The notes under the pieces are model-generated. The model did no database searches. It worked only from the letters and a program-made list of their open reading frames with translations, and had not been told where the DNA came from. Positions 1 to 10,585 of a DNA stretch of 64,000 bases are shown here, piece after piece (position 1 is the stretch's first letter; each line of letters begins with the position of its first letter). Both the position numbers and the translations under genes were made by a program. The stretch covers positions 1,970,001-2,034,000 of the forward strand of contig CAUJGJ010000332.1 in NCBI GenBank assembly GCA_963170055.1, written 5' to 3'. Origin of the DNA: Halisarca cf. caerulea. Lineage: Eukaryota > Porifera > Demospongiae > Chondrillida > Halisarcidae.

Positions 1-49
<49 letters not shown>

Positions 50-65
50 ACACACACACACACAT
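1..65. repeat. (CA)n microsatellite
   Basis: Almost pure CA repeat at the left edge, with a few CATA interruptions. It lies in an intron of the GPKOW gene, and positions 66-152 are the rest of that intron. Confidence 0.95.
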
Positions 66-152
66 ATACACCATTTGAATTAAGAAGTCTCTATTTACTA
101 TGTATTAGGTGGTCATCCTAGATGTTATCACCCCTGAAGTGTGTGTATGCAG

Positions 153-883
153 GACTGATGGTGGCCAACTGCTGGAAGGTAAAAAGTAAACTCATAGAAT
201 TTTTATTTGTATTGTAAATAGCTGTGGGTATCTATTTCTCAGACATCCACTGCTCCATGCTGGAAACTGTTATTCCCAAGGAAGCCAACTCTCTGGTGAT
301 GGTTGTTAATGGCAAACACAGAGGAAAGGTTATTTCACTTGTGGTGCTTTTTATAGCCAATATGCCTTTGTTTCCACAACATAAGTTCGATTTTTATCGA
401 TATTGTCAATTATTGTGTGGTCCCAGTTGTAGAAATGACTTGTGATGGACTCATTTACTGTAAGAATTAGTTGTCAAGTATGCTTTGCATCTGGCACTGT
501 GTAATAAACGTGTGTCATTTTCCGGTCTGCTAGGTGATGCAAATTCACTCATGCTTCCAATAGTAACTCCCTTCATTGTACTTTTTGCACTTCATGTCAC
601 CACATGCAGTGCAAAAAGTATTAAGTTAATGCTGGCTAGCTTGCATAAACCAAAGACATAAAGACTGAAGCATCCACAGTACATGGTGCTATGTTTGTTG
701 TTTTATGTTTTCTGAAGATTAGTTAGTTAGCTGGTCTTATGGTAAGATCTTTGTTATTTCCAGATTGCAACTATGTTGGAGAAATCCCCTTCAGAAAGTA
801 AAGCATTGTTGGATTTGGGCTCGGGTAATATTAAACGGTTTCATTATGATTATATATGTGCATGTTCCCTTAGCAATTCATGA
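153..883 (+). CDS. GPKOW: GPKOW C-terminal exons (G-patch and KOW domain splicing factor), 5' part outside window
   Basis: Three coding exons of the 3' end are present: 153-178, 243-328 and 764-883 (TGA at 881-883). Phases join cleanly (1, 0) and all introns are GT-AG. The spliced protein reads TDGGQLLED, then MLETVIPK and VMVVNGKHRGK (a KOW motif), and ends with FHYDYICACSLSNS. This matches the C-terminal KOW segment of metazoan GPKOW, which has the same order of MLET(L/V)(V/I)PK, VMVVxG and a final HYDxIC motif. GPKOW is a spliceosomal B-complex protein that binds RNA and the helicase DHX16; that role is family knowledge. KIN17 shares the LETVIP motif, but the tail after the KOW fits GPKOW better. 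The G-patch and first KOW lie left of the window. No AATAAA is visible before the next gene, about 200 bp downstream. Confidence 0.85.
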
Positions 884-989
884 GTATAATTTTGCTGCAT
901 TTGTCAGAACCAGTGTTGGCGGCAATTGTTGTAATTGTATTCATGATAACTTTAGGCGGGCAACTACATTCCTGCAATGGAAGGTCACG

Positions 990-1031
990 CATTTGATTGG
1001 TCAAAGCACCTAGATGAATTTCGTTATAAAT
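990..1031 (+). promoter_or_regulatory. Putative core promoter of the KLF/SP gene
   Basis: An inverted CCAAT box (ATTGGTC, about 995-1001) is followed by a TATA-like TTATAAATGC (about 1023-1032), some 60 bp before the ATG at 1089. The spacing suits a TATA promoter with a short 5' UTR. Inferred from motif and position only. Confidence 0.45.
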
Positions 1032-1088
1032 GCAGGAGCTGATTCAAACCTAGCTATTCTGCTATAGAGTATCCAGTAGCTTGCTAGC

Positions 1089-2012
1089 ATGAGCCTTTGT
1101 ACCACGATAGAAACGATTCACCCGCTTCAACTCTCTGGCCACTCTCGTGGAGGTGTCTATAGTTATTTTTCCCCCGGAGTAAAGAAGTTTTGCTTGATTT
1201 GCAGCGCCAATGAAGACGATCCTTATCTAAGTTCGACAGCTTGCAACCACGACTGTCACTGTATTCCTCATAGCTTGGACTTGAATATGGAATCGTCCCT
1301 GTTCGACGGCATGCTCGATCCTTTTCTAGCAGAAGGTACTCTATTGCCTACAATCACTGTAAACGACAATACTTGGTTTGACCAGAAACCGCTTGTACGG
1401 GACAGCAGTGCTCTGGACTGGATAATGAAAGCCCCCGCTGATAAGGAGGAAGCCTCACAAGAGCCGGACGAGAAAATATCGCCCAAACGCAAAAGAACGA
1501 CAACTAGGATGAAGAGTGTTCGAAGGCGTCTGAGACCGGAGAGCCTTCCGCATATACTTCCTGCCATGGTTGCAGGGGACCAACCAAGAAGTTTCCTCTG
1601 CCCGTACCCAGAATGCGGCAAGACTTACGCTAAGAATTCTCATCTTCGAGCACACATGAGACGACACACCGGAGAAAGACCCTTTGCTTGCACATGGCCT
1701 GGATGCAGTTGGCGTTTCTCGCGCTCTGATGAACTGGCAAGGCACGAACGCTCCCACACAGGATACAAACCCTATGAATGCGAAATTTGCGGGAAAAAAT
1801 TTTCCAGATCGGACCATCTCTCAAAGCATATTAAAATCCACTCGAAGCCTAAAAAGACAAGAGAGAAGAAAGCGAAGGGAACTGTAGCCAGACCACGTAA
1901 GCGTTTAGAATCCCTTCAGAGCCTTGAAGACCCCCTGTCCCCAAGTTATTGTCCTTCTCCTCTCGCATCACCATTGTCTGACTCATCAGAAGCATCATTT
2001 TCATCTGCATAG
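1089..2012 (+). CDS. KLF/SP-family zinc finger transcription factor, single exon
   Basis: An intronless frame of 307 codons. Three consecutive C2H2 fingers lie near residues 168-250: finger 1 has KNSHLRAH, finger 2 RSDELARH and finger 3 RSDHLSKH at the recognition helices, joined by the linkers TGERPF and TGYKPY. The first two fingers have the C-x4-C spacing and the third C-x2-C, as in all KLF/SP proteins, so GC-box or CACCC DNA is the expected target. A basic stretch ([17 protein letters not shown]) before the fingers is a likely nuclear localisation signal. The N-terminus is acidic and has DWIM/LDPF-type hydrophobic patches that could be an activation region. The C-terminus is rich in Ser and Pro. 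The SDELARH helix resembles the KLF9/13/16 group, but I cannot assign an orthologue. The lack of introns, unlike every neighbour, suggests an old retrocopy or a lineage habit of this family. Confidence 0.93.
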   Translation: MSLCTTIETIHPLQLSGHSRGGVYSYFSPGVKKFCLICSANEDDPYLSSTACNHDCHCIPHSLDLNMESSLFDGMLDPFLAEGTLLPTITVNDNTWFDQKPLVRDSSALDWIMKAPADKEEASQEPDEKISPKRKRTTTRMKSVRRRLRPESLPHILPAMVAGDQPRSFLCPYPECGKTYAKNSHLRAHMRRHTGERPFACTWPGCSWRFSRSDELARHERSHTGYKPYECEICGKKFSRSDHLSKHIKIHSKPKKTREKKAKGTVARPRKRLESLQSLEDPLSPSYCPSPLASPLSDSSEASFSSA

Positions 2013-2205
2013 TCAACAAACACGTGCAAGTACACACATTTATTCCAATCCTGACTCTTCATTCACATTGTATGACAAATTTCAATCATCCTTGACTATC
2101 TGTAAACTTGACTCTATATTACTTAAAATTATTTTATAAATATTTTTGTATGTATATTATTTTGTATTTTTTGTGCTATTGTGGTCTGTAGTAAGTTGTT
2201 AGCTG

Positions 2206-2211
2206 AATAAA
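2206..2211 (+). promoter_or_regulatory. Polyadenylation signal AATAAA of the KLF/SP gene
   Basis: A canonical AATAAA lies 194 bp after the KLF stop codon and 115 bp before the DALRD3 start. It leaves little room for a DALRD3 promoter, so the two genes are almost abutting. Confidence 0.75.
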
Positions 2212-2325
2212 ATGTAACACTGATTCAGAATATTAATTGTCTCACTGTAAAAATCGTGCAAACGGATGGGTGCAAGCGCGCGATTTTTTTTTCAATTTTG
2301 GGGTAAAACCCTATTAGGGATTAAA

Positions 2326-3068
2326 ATGGCCTCCTACGACTTGAAACTGGCTTTCAGTAAAGCCATTGTAAATGCTTATCTCTACTCCACGAACCATTCC
2401 GAGGCAGGATCGAAGGTGGCTAGAGAAAATACTGGAGTTAACAAAGCTTTTCATAATTCTTTAGTCCGAATAGGCAATAAGCTCGAAGAAGACTTGTTTG
2501 TAAATATGTTCGATATTCAAAGATGGTTACAAGCTATTGGATCTGGCAGCGAGTCGTGTAAACTACAGTTTACAGACATCACCAAGGATATCCTCATCAA
2601 GATATCGGAACATTTGAATCATTCGTTCTGTCCTAGTTCAGAGACCTTCTCTCGATTTACTGTCACTCTGGACCCTTGTGGTGGTCTGGCTGCCTGCCTG
2701 AGAAGAACTCATCTGTTCGGGACTAGTATACGCAACGCTTTATCCAAAAGCAATAGTTTCGAATTCGGCAGTTCATATGAAAGTACTAAAAGTGTTTCAA
2801 TATTTGTTCATTGCTTCCCAGAACTGATGTCTGGAAGTACAGCAAGGTCAGAAGTACTCGCAATGTCTGTAGCTACCATACTCACTCAGACAGGATGCAG
2901 AGCCACAGTTTGCTTTCCTCAGGTACGAAGCACTGATGAAACACACTGCACTGCACTGTGCTTGTTGACTAGTGTAAAGTACAACCATGACTCTGGGGGA
3001 GGGGGAGGATGAGTACATTATCTATTGTTTGTGCATGTGCAGTTTGTTGATATTGCCTGCAGTATTTT

Positions 3069-3130
<62 letters not shown>

Positions 3131-4269
3131 TTGGAGGAGTGTGTTGTCAGTCTCCACACATGCATGTACTTTTGAATTATTTGATAATCATTGTCATTTA
3201 CAATGTACTCGGAAGGCTTAGCTCTTGTGCATTATAACCTTTCCAAACTTACAAATATTCAAACACTTAGCTTTTGTAAGTTTTTGTACAAACTTTCTTG
3301 CATTTTAATACAATGGTCTCTCTCTCTAGTTTCATATATGTACATATGCCATTCTCCGCATGCACACAATATTATCAGAATAATTCTATTGCAAACAACA
3401 GGCATTCTACAGAGATTTCAATGAACTATACTTGCATACTTTGTGAACACATTGTGTCATCCTTCTGCTTTCTTTAGGATTACAATCTGCTGTTCAAGTA
3501 CAAGAACATGCTGCCTCTCAGACGAATTGGTCCAGGTAGGCTTGAGAGATGTAGCATCCTCCCTGACATAGTTGATGGGACACAGTTTCTTGAAAGAGAT
3601 CATAAACAATTGGCCGGATGCCAGAGTAAGTTGTATTGTAATGTGTGGACCAACCTGCAAGATGCTGGTGCTTTGTATTCTTATATTAGTATTATTTTTG
3701 ATAATCTACGTACTTCATATGGAGTTATTGATCTGCAGCACCATCTGTTAAACTCGATTGTAATATGAAAGCTATAAAAGGTTCTGCTAACTGTTGGTGT
3801 GAATACTGCTTTGAGTTAGAGTTAGGGTGTTTTGCATACTTTACAGTGAGACTCCCAGATGATTCATTGACGGCTGAAGCTAGGTGTGCTGCTGCTATAG
3901 CTTCTTCTATGGAACCTAAGGAAGTTTTTCTACTGCATGTCTTGGATCAAAGGAGGGTACTTTTCATTGAGAAATGCATACTTCTAGCGACAAGTATGAG
4001 AGGGCCAGACGCTATTGGTGAAATGTCTTGGCATGTGAGTATAGCTTCTGTATTAGGCAACCATTGTTGAAGAATATGTCACTATCTGTTCAGTTGAACT
4101 CTTCAGCATGTTGCAACACATAGTGGATTGAAGAATATTATTACTGGTACTTCTGAGATGCAGTTTGAGGATTTATTTCAGTATGTTTACACTACATGTG
4201 TGCTCATATGTACGTAACTATGCATGCATTGGCAACAGGCATGTGCTTGCATACAAGCACACACACACA

Positions 4270-4311
<42 letters not shown>

Positions 4312-4340
4312 CATTGGCAACAGGCATGTGCTTGCATACA

Positions 4341-4430
<90 letters not shown>

Positions 4431-4790
4431 GTTCTCGCCAGCCCTTTTAAGGAGGGTGGGCCACCCTCCTTAATTTTTGGCTTTGACCAATTTTTTTTAA
4501 GTAGAGTCCATTCCGTCTTTATTGAGACACTTTGAATGGATAGATTAGGTAAAACTGGGACCATCCATTTGAATATCGATCCTATTTCTCATTCTCTATT
4601 TGAAAATTGTTCATAGGCACCATCACATGTACTTCGAGCAAATTTCCCACTTCGCAAGATTATTGCAAATGCAGAGGAATAACTTGATACTAGACAATAT
4701 AGAAGTGAACCAGGATAATGACAGCTGTGTACTCGCCTACTACTGGCTTACGCAAATGTCACCCTCGTAATTTTTTTTCCTAGTGACCAC

Positions 4791-4861
<71 letters not shown>

Positions 4862-7532
4862 CGTATGCACATGCTACTGTCTGTATTTTGTATCCAGATC
4901 TAGGAGAAAACAGGTTCAGAAAGCATTTGCTATCAAGTACGGAGATGAGATCAGAGGTATGCTAATCCTGCTCATTCATGTATATTGGCTGTACACTAAA
5001 CAACATTTCTCATTGTTGCATAACATGTTTATGTACATAGGCGCTAATTTTGAAAACCTTGTATCCTGTATGGCCGATGGAACATTGAAGTTTGAACTTC
5101 TGGCAGTAGATCCTAAAAATCAGGTTAAAGCATTTCAAGAAGATGTTAATGATGTATTCCACAAATCATCTGGCTGCTTTGTATTGTACAACTGTGCTAG
5201 GATTACTACAATCCTGAAGAAGTTTGAGAAATCAGTTAACGAAGGTATAAAGAATGGATGCATGTACTGCATAATGCATTCATTTGGAGAGTTAGGAAAA
5301 CCACTTATTCAGTGACTTTTTGTCATTTTGAAATGTACTTATCTCTTTAATTTTAAATATAATAGGCTTGTATCCACCACTTCTGTCATTGGAAGAAGTT
5401 GACTTTTCTCTTTTGAAAGATGAGGTGAGTAGCATATACATACGTACATATGACTGGAAGTGCAGTACACCATGGTACACTCTGGTGATGGTCTTATGCA
5501 GTCTCAGAATGATCTGTCTTATTCCCAGTCTGAAATGTAGGACCTATCAATCTGGGAATGAGACTATTCTAAACTATTGTGGAATGTTTTTTCTCCTTCT
5601 TTATAGAAGGAGTGGAATTTAAGCTTTAAACACTTGATGCAGTTTCCTGTCTTACTTGATGAAGTAGTTGAAAGCATTGTAAGTAGAAGTCACTTCACTG
5701 CTCTGAACATTAGGAAGGTACGTGTATACATGGTATGCAGTCCTACTGTATGTATGCTAACTGTTTAGCAGTAAAGCAGACGTAATTGTGTTCCTGCATT
5801 GTGGATACACTACTTATACACTCAGTCTGTACCTACTGTACATGCAGTATAATACATATCCATTTCTTTATAATATGTATGTTTACTGTTATTCATGAGT
5901 GGCATAATGTGACAATAAATTTCTGGTACGTGTACATACATAATTTGTACACGCTATTTTGTGTTCTTTTGTAACTTTCCTTCAGCTGTGCCAGTTTCTG
6001 TCAAGCTTGTCATCAGAGTTTAGTGCTTATTACAGCAAAGTTCGGATATTAATGGTAAAACTTGCACAACTTGTATCCTTTCAATCATGCTACTTCCAAA
6101 TGCTATAATTGTAAAAATGTACTCATTGAGGACATAAACATACTGTAATATACCATATAGCCTAGTGTACGTATGTAGGTGCTTGCACTTACATACATAC
6201 ACCAAAGTTTCAATAGCAAGAAATAATATTGCTTTTATTCCATGTACTATGTGCTTATGAAGTACGTACAGCGTTGATGAGAATGTACGTACGTACAATG
6301 TCATGTGTTCCCTTTGAAGCACCAGCAGTGAATGACTACAATGATTCAACTGGCAAGTATAGTTGCCATATCTACAGTACAAGCTAGCACGTGATCATTG
6401 TTTATATGATGTAATACACAGTATGTATATTTCTATTTTATATACAGTAGTGGTAATATCATGTACATCTGGAGTTTATGTACGTAGTTACTGTACAAGT
6501 GTGGGAGTTTTGTTTAGAAATTTTGAGTGGGAAGTGCAGGGGTAGAATGCATCAATCCTTGTGAGATAAGGGAAGATGGAACCATGGATCAAACCATGTA
6601 CTGTACACATATTGTCCCATGTATCCTAAGAGGACCTGTCCCTTTCACCCCATGTAACTGGTTCAAGCCATACACATGATCATTTTTATCAGTTGTTTCG
6701 CATACAGGGTTTCTGTCGGGGGGGGGGGGGGGGGGGCAGGTTGACATTTCCCCCCACATGGGAAAAGCTTTACCTTATTCCTGAAAATTTTTAATATTTA
6801 TATTTCACTCATGTACAATGTGGCTACTTGTTACCCTTCCCTTTTGGTTTCCACTACTTTTTCCCTCCCTGGCCCTGATTTTCTGAGCCATGCTCATGCA
6901 TGTTTTCACAAAATATTTTTACTTACCTTAGTGTATAATATTTTGCTTCTACATGCAAACTCATCTTTCTAATTTACAGGAACCACAGCCTCATCTGTTT
7001 AGCCTCATTCATGCAAGAATATACTTACTCATGGGTCTGAAAGAGGTAAAATGCATGGACAATTTGAGTTTCAGATATACGGTATGGTTGTATCTGATGC
7101 TAGTTTAGGGCATTTAAGATATATTTTATAATACTATTACTTCCTTAACCCTTGAGCCTGGACTGATTAATCCCTATTGTACAATGACAGTATCTAAATG
7201 CCATCCATGCAGTCATTGGTCACCTTGTTGTAGGAGACTTATAGCCTAGCTGTGGGAAACAATATGTACAGTATGTAAATACTAGATGTACTTTATGCGA
7301 GTAATATACTACAGTACTGTACGTACTGTATATTTGAGATGTAAGCAGGGTAGACAGACCTCCACCAGCACCCCAATTGCATGTTGTTTACTTGCACATA
7401 CGTATGAGATTTGTCCATGTAATCTATATATACAGCATATGTATATTATTATTACACTTGAACACTTTCATATTATAGGTTATGTATAAAGGATTGGAGC
7501 TACTTGGAATTGAGCCAATTCATCAAATATGA
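2326..7532 (+). CDS. DALRD3: DALR anticodon-binding domain protein 3 (DALRD3), 12 exons
   Basis: Hand-joined exons: 2326-2922, 3478-3535, 3572-3625, 3847-4034, 4107-4180, 4898-4956, 5041-5244, 5366-5424, 5607-5717, 5986-6054, 6980-7045, 7479-7532. They total 1593 nt, or 530 residues, close to the 543 of human DALRD3. All junctions are GT-AG and in phase. Landmarks that fit the family are [23 protein letters not shown], a segment ending VDFSLLKDE, then [26 protein letters not shown] and a final [12 protein letters not shown]. The C-terminal third is the DALR anticodon-binding domain related to arginyl-tRNA synthetase. From the literature on the human protein, DALRD3 recognises tRNA-Arg and partners METTL2 for 3-methylcytosine at position 32; I infer the same here. 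The start is the first ATG of the conserved frame. An upstream in-frame start at 2266 is less likely. The stop lies 25 bp from the stop of the opposite-strand gene. Confidence 0.92.
3073..3129. repeat. (TG)n microsatellite in DALRD3 intron 1
   Basis: Uninterrupted TG dinucleotides, about 150 bp after the 5' splice site at 2923. Confidence 0.95.
4223..4428. repeat. Duplicated 36-bp unit, each copy followed by a (CA)n tract
   Basis: The unit that begins CATGCATTGGCAACAGG and ends ACAAGC occurs at 4223-4258 and again, identical, at 4308-4343. Each copy runs into a long CA tract (4257-4307 and 4342-4428). It lies in the DALRD3 intron after exon 5. Slippage or unequal exchange between CA tracts explains it. 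Confidence 0.9.
4794..4857. repeat. (CA)n microsatellite before a DALRD3 3' splice site
   Basis: Pure CA tract ending 40 bp before the acceptor AG at 4896-4897. Confidence 0.95.
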
Positions 7533-7556
7533 AGAAGACAAATTACAGTGTATTGA

Positions 7557-10509
7557 CTAAGACTTTATTGTTGTTTGTTTTCGTGAATGTTTATGTACAG
7601 AACTATGAACTTTGGATCTAATCTTGATATATCTGTCTTTGTGTTGCTTTGACATTGGAAACATGGAGTATGTAAAAGGTCTCGTTAGATCTGAGGCATT
7701 CAGTAGCCCAAATGATGATGGCTTAACCATTGCATAGTATTCTTCTATGGCAGAACATTCACCTGCATCTAGATCGTCATCAGATTCACACGTAGATTCT
7801 GAATGACTGCTGAGTAGTTTCCCACCCAACATGTCACCAGCAGTTTGTACTTCTGTTTGAAGGTTGCAAGTTCGATTATTCTCTGTTGGTAGGGCTGTAG
7901 GTTGACTGACTTTTATCTCCACAGAATTCCCCCCATCATTTGGTCTGTCTTTGTCATTGATACTAGGGAGGGGCTGATCACTAAGCAACAGCTGTGGACT
8001 TGTTTCATTAGCATTTGTGTTTGCAGATCGTATCTCATCCACAGAATGTTCATTATTGCCATGCCGGATGTGAAGTTTTGGTGCTCTTTGTGTGGATTTT
8101 GCTTGTGTTCTCTCTGTAATGCTAGCTGTAGGAGCTGAGGAGTTGGTATATGCTGGTGATTGTGGTGGCTCCTTATCCGTGCCCTTGCTGTGATAACCTG
8201 TGTCCTTAAATTCTACTTTTGCTAAAGGTACAGAAATATCCTTTGCATCTGTAGCATCTTTCTTTGTGTGCTGTGATGTTGGTCTGGGCAAGGCACTTTT
8301 CAAGGATAGTCGGCGTTCACTGGGATACATATGTACATCACTTGATTTGATTATTCCTTCTGCCATATCTTTGCTGTTGTACCGGGATGGAACACTGACA
8401 TCCTGCACTTTAACAACGTTTCTGATTATCTTGGTAGAATTTAAGACATGATCGTGTGTGCTTCCAATACCAGGTAAGGCTTCAGGCAGTGAAAAATTTA
8501 TATGACTGTCATGCTCCTCCTCTGGTGTGCTTTGAGAAGTATGAGGAATTCTTTTAGTTTTTTCAGTGTGTGTCACCTTGGGCTGTGCATGTAGGTTACC
8601 GTGTGATTTGTTTCCCAATTTATTTTGTCTTTTCTTGCCCACATTCCTTTTGCCTGGTAGTTCAACATTTTCTTTCAATGTAACTTTGTGAGTAGTAGCA
8701 ATGTCTTTGCTTGGTAACTTTGCCTTTGTAGGCATATGTCTGAAATCATCCTTTTTCTCTGACGAAGTTCGTAGGTGTGGAACTGTAGAGCAGCTGTCAC
8801 TTGAAAGGTTTTCCTTCAATTTTTTTCCAGATAGGTGTTCTTCAGATTCACTGTGATTTTTCTGCTTTCTAACACTATTGATTCTGTTCTTTAAGTTGCT
8901 AGCACTGTCTACTTGTGTTCCATTGCCTTCTTCCCTAGTAGTATGTCTTTCTCTACAATTACTGTGTCCTTTAGGATTTGTACCCTCTGAAAACTTCAAT
9001 GTATCTGTGTTTTGAGTGGCAGCATGTTTAGAGTGCCTTGATCCACCAAGTGTGTTATTCTTGCTGCCTTTTTCTGTCCCTTCGTCTCCACTTGTTGGGG
9101 TATAGTCACTGCTTAGTTCCCTGCAATGATTGTGACTTTGCTCCCCTTCGCACTGATGTATAGTCTGTTGATCCATAGTGCATTTTGTGTAGCCTTGACA
9201 CATTTGTGCATGTGGTCTACTTTCCCCACTGATGTCACTAGTCATTGTTGGACAGGGTATCATGTTGCTTTTCATAGCACATGAAGTTTCACAGCCTTTC
9301 TCATTCTCAGCAGGAAATTGTGTTTGTAGTGAAGCTACCTTGCTAGGGATTGAAGAGTTCAGAGAACCAGAAAAGTTGAGGAGTGAAAAGGATTGGTCAT
9401 TGCATACTGTTTCTAGATCATGCGGGCACTTCATGCCTGGGTTTAGGGACACCTCTTTTGCTTGCAAACTGTGGTTGAAAACTATTGAAGTCAACCCTTG
9501 ACATACACCATTGCCATCATACTCGTCCATCCAAGAACCAGTGTTCTTCCCAATGCAAGGTGCTTTGCTTTCACTATTGCTTATAGCAGGAAGAGTGACT
9601 GCATAGCTGCTAGTGCTAGTCAAAACCTGACTGCTTGGAACTGATTGGTTGGGATGTGCCAAACTAGTGAGGTGTACTTTAATGCTGTTTTCAGCATTGC
9701 CATCCTCTAGAATTCCCCTTGAGTTTTCTCCTTCTGTTCCTTCCCACAGCAAATCCTTTAAGGACTGTTGGCTGTTGGTAGGAGTAACCATCAGAGTTTT
9801 ACCAGACTCAACCTTATCCTTTATCCCACTTACAGATACATGAAGCTGTGTTCCACTTTTGGTGTATGCATTTCGTATTGGCAGTTGTTTTCTTTTGTAA
9901 CTGCCATGTGCCAGAAACATAGGAGGACCTAGTGTGATTTCTTCTGGTTGGTCACATTCTTCTGGTAAATCACCGTGCATTTTCCAGTGCTGTAAGCACT
10001 GCCCACAATGGAAGGTTGGGATTCCCACGGACCCTGGGATCCAGTCGTGGATTGGCACTCTTGGAAGCTAATAATGAGATAAAATGTGTCTGTAGAATAT
10101 ACATACATATCATTGATTAGATAGGTTAAATATTCTCAATTTGTCTTCTCACCCTCTCTTTTAGCTTTGATCTTGTTACCAGTAATAGACATGTCAAGTC
10201 CGTGTAGTCTGCACCTTTCCCAATACCTGTTTTCCTCCTTTTAGGAAACTGCCATCTGAAAGATGGCCATTCTGTGGTTGATGAAGCAGTGTTCTAAGTG
10301 TGTAGATAAATAATATTAATTCATATAAGAGTTTTTAATGTGAACATAATATAATGCATATATACATAGGTGTAGGAACCATGGGGGATGGAGGGGCTGT
10401 AGCCCCCCAATATTTGCCTGATCATATATTAATCAAGTTATTATACTACACATGAACTGCACATGATATTGAATGAGCCCCCCCAAAGTACAAGTCATTC
10501 CTACGCCAA

Positions 10510-10585
<76 letters not shown>

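Noticed and set aside
1268..1824. Minus-strand open frames under the KLF/SP gene
   Set aside because: They are shadows of the zinc finger coding sequence; no splice or protein signal of their own.
3765..4034. Alternative start for a separate gene at 3765
   Set aside because: The conserved part begins at 3847 and is in phase with the preceding DALRD3 exon.
4187..4564. Long open frames of Cys-Val or His-Thr repeats on both strands
   Set aside because: They are translations of CA/TG microsatellites with no coding evidence. The same holds at 17735-18119 and 30233-30588.
6718..6736. G homopolymer as a G-quadruplex regulator
   Set aside because: A single homopolymer run in an intron, also typical of sequencing and assembly noise; similar runs lie at 50755-50773 and 52427-52450.
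8200..9843. Plus-strand frames of 60-90 codons
   Set aside because: They lie antisense to the 837-codon exon and have no independent support.
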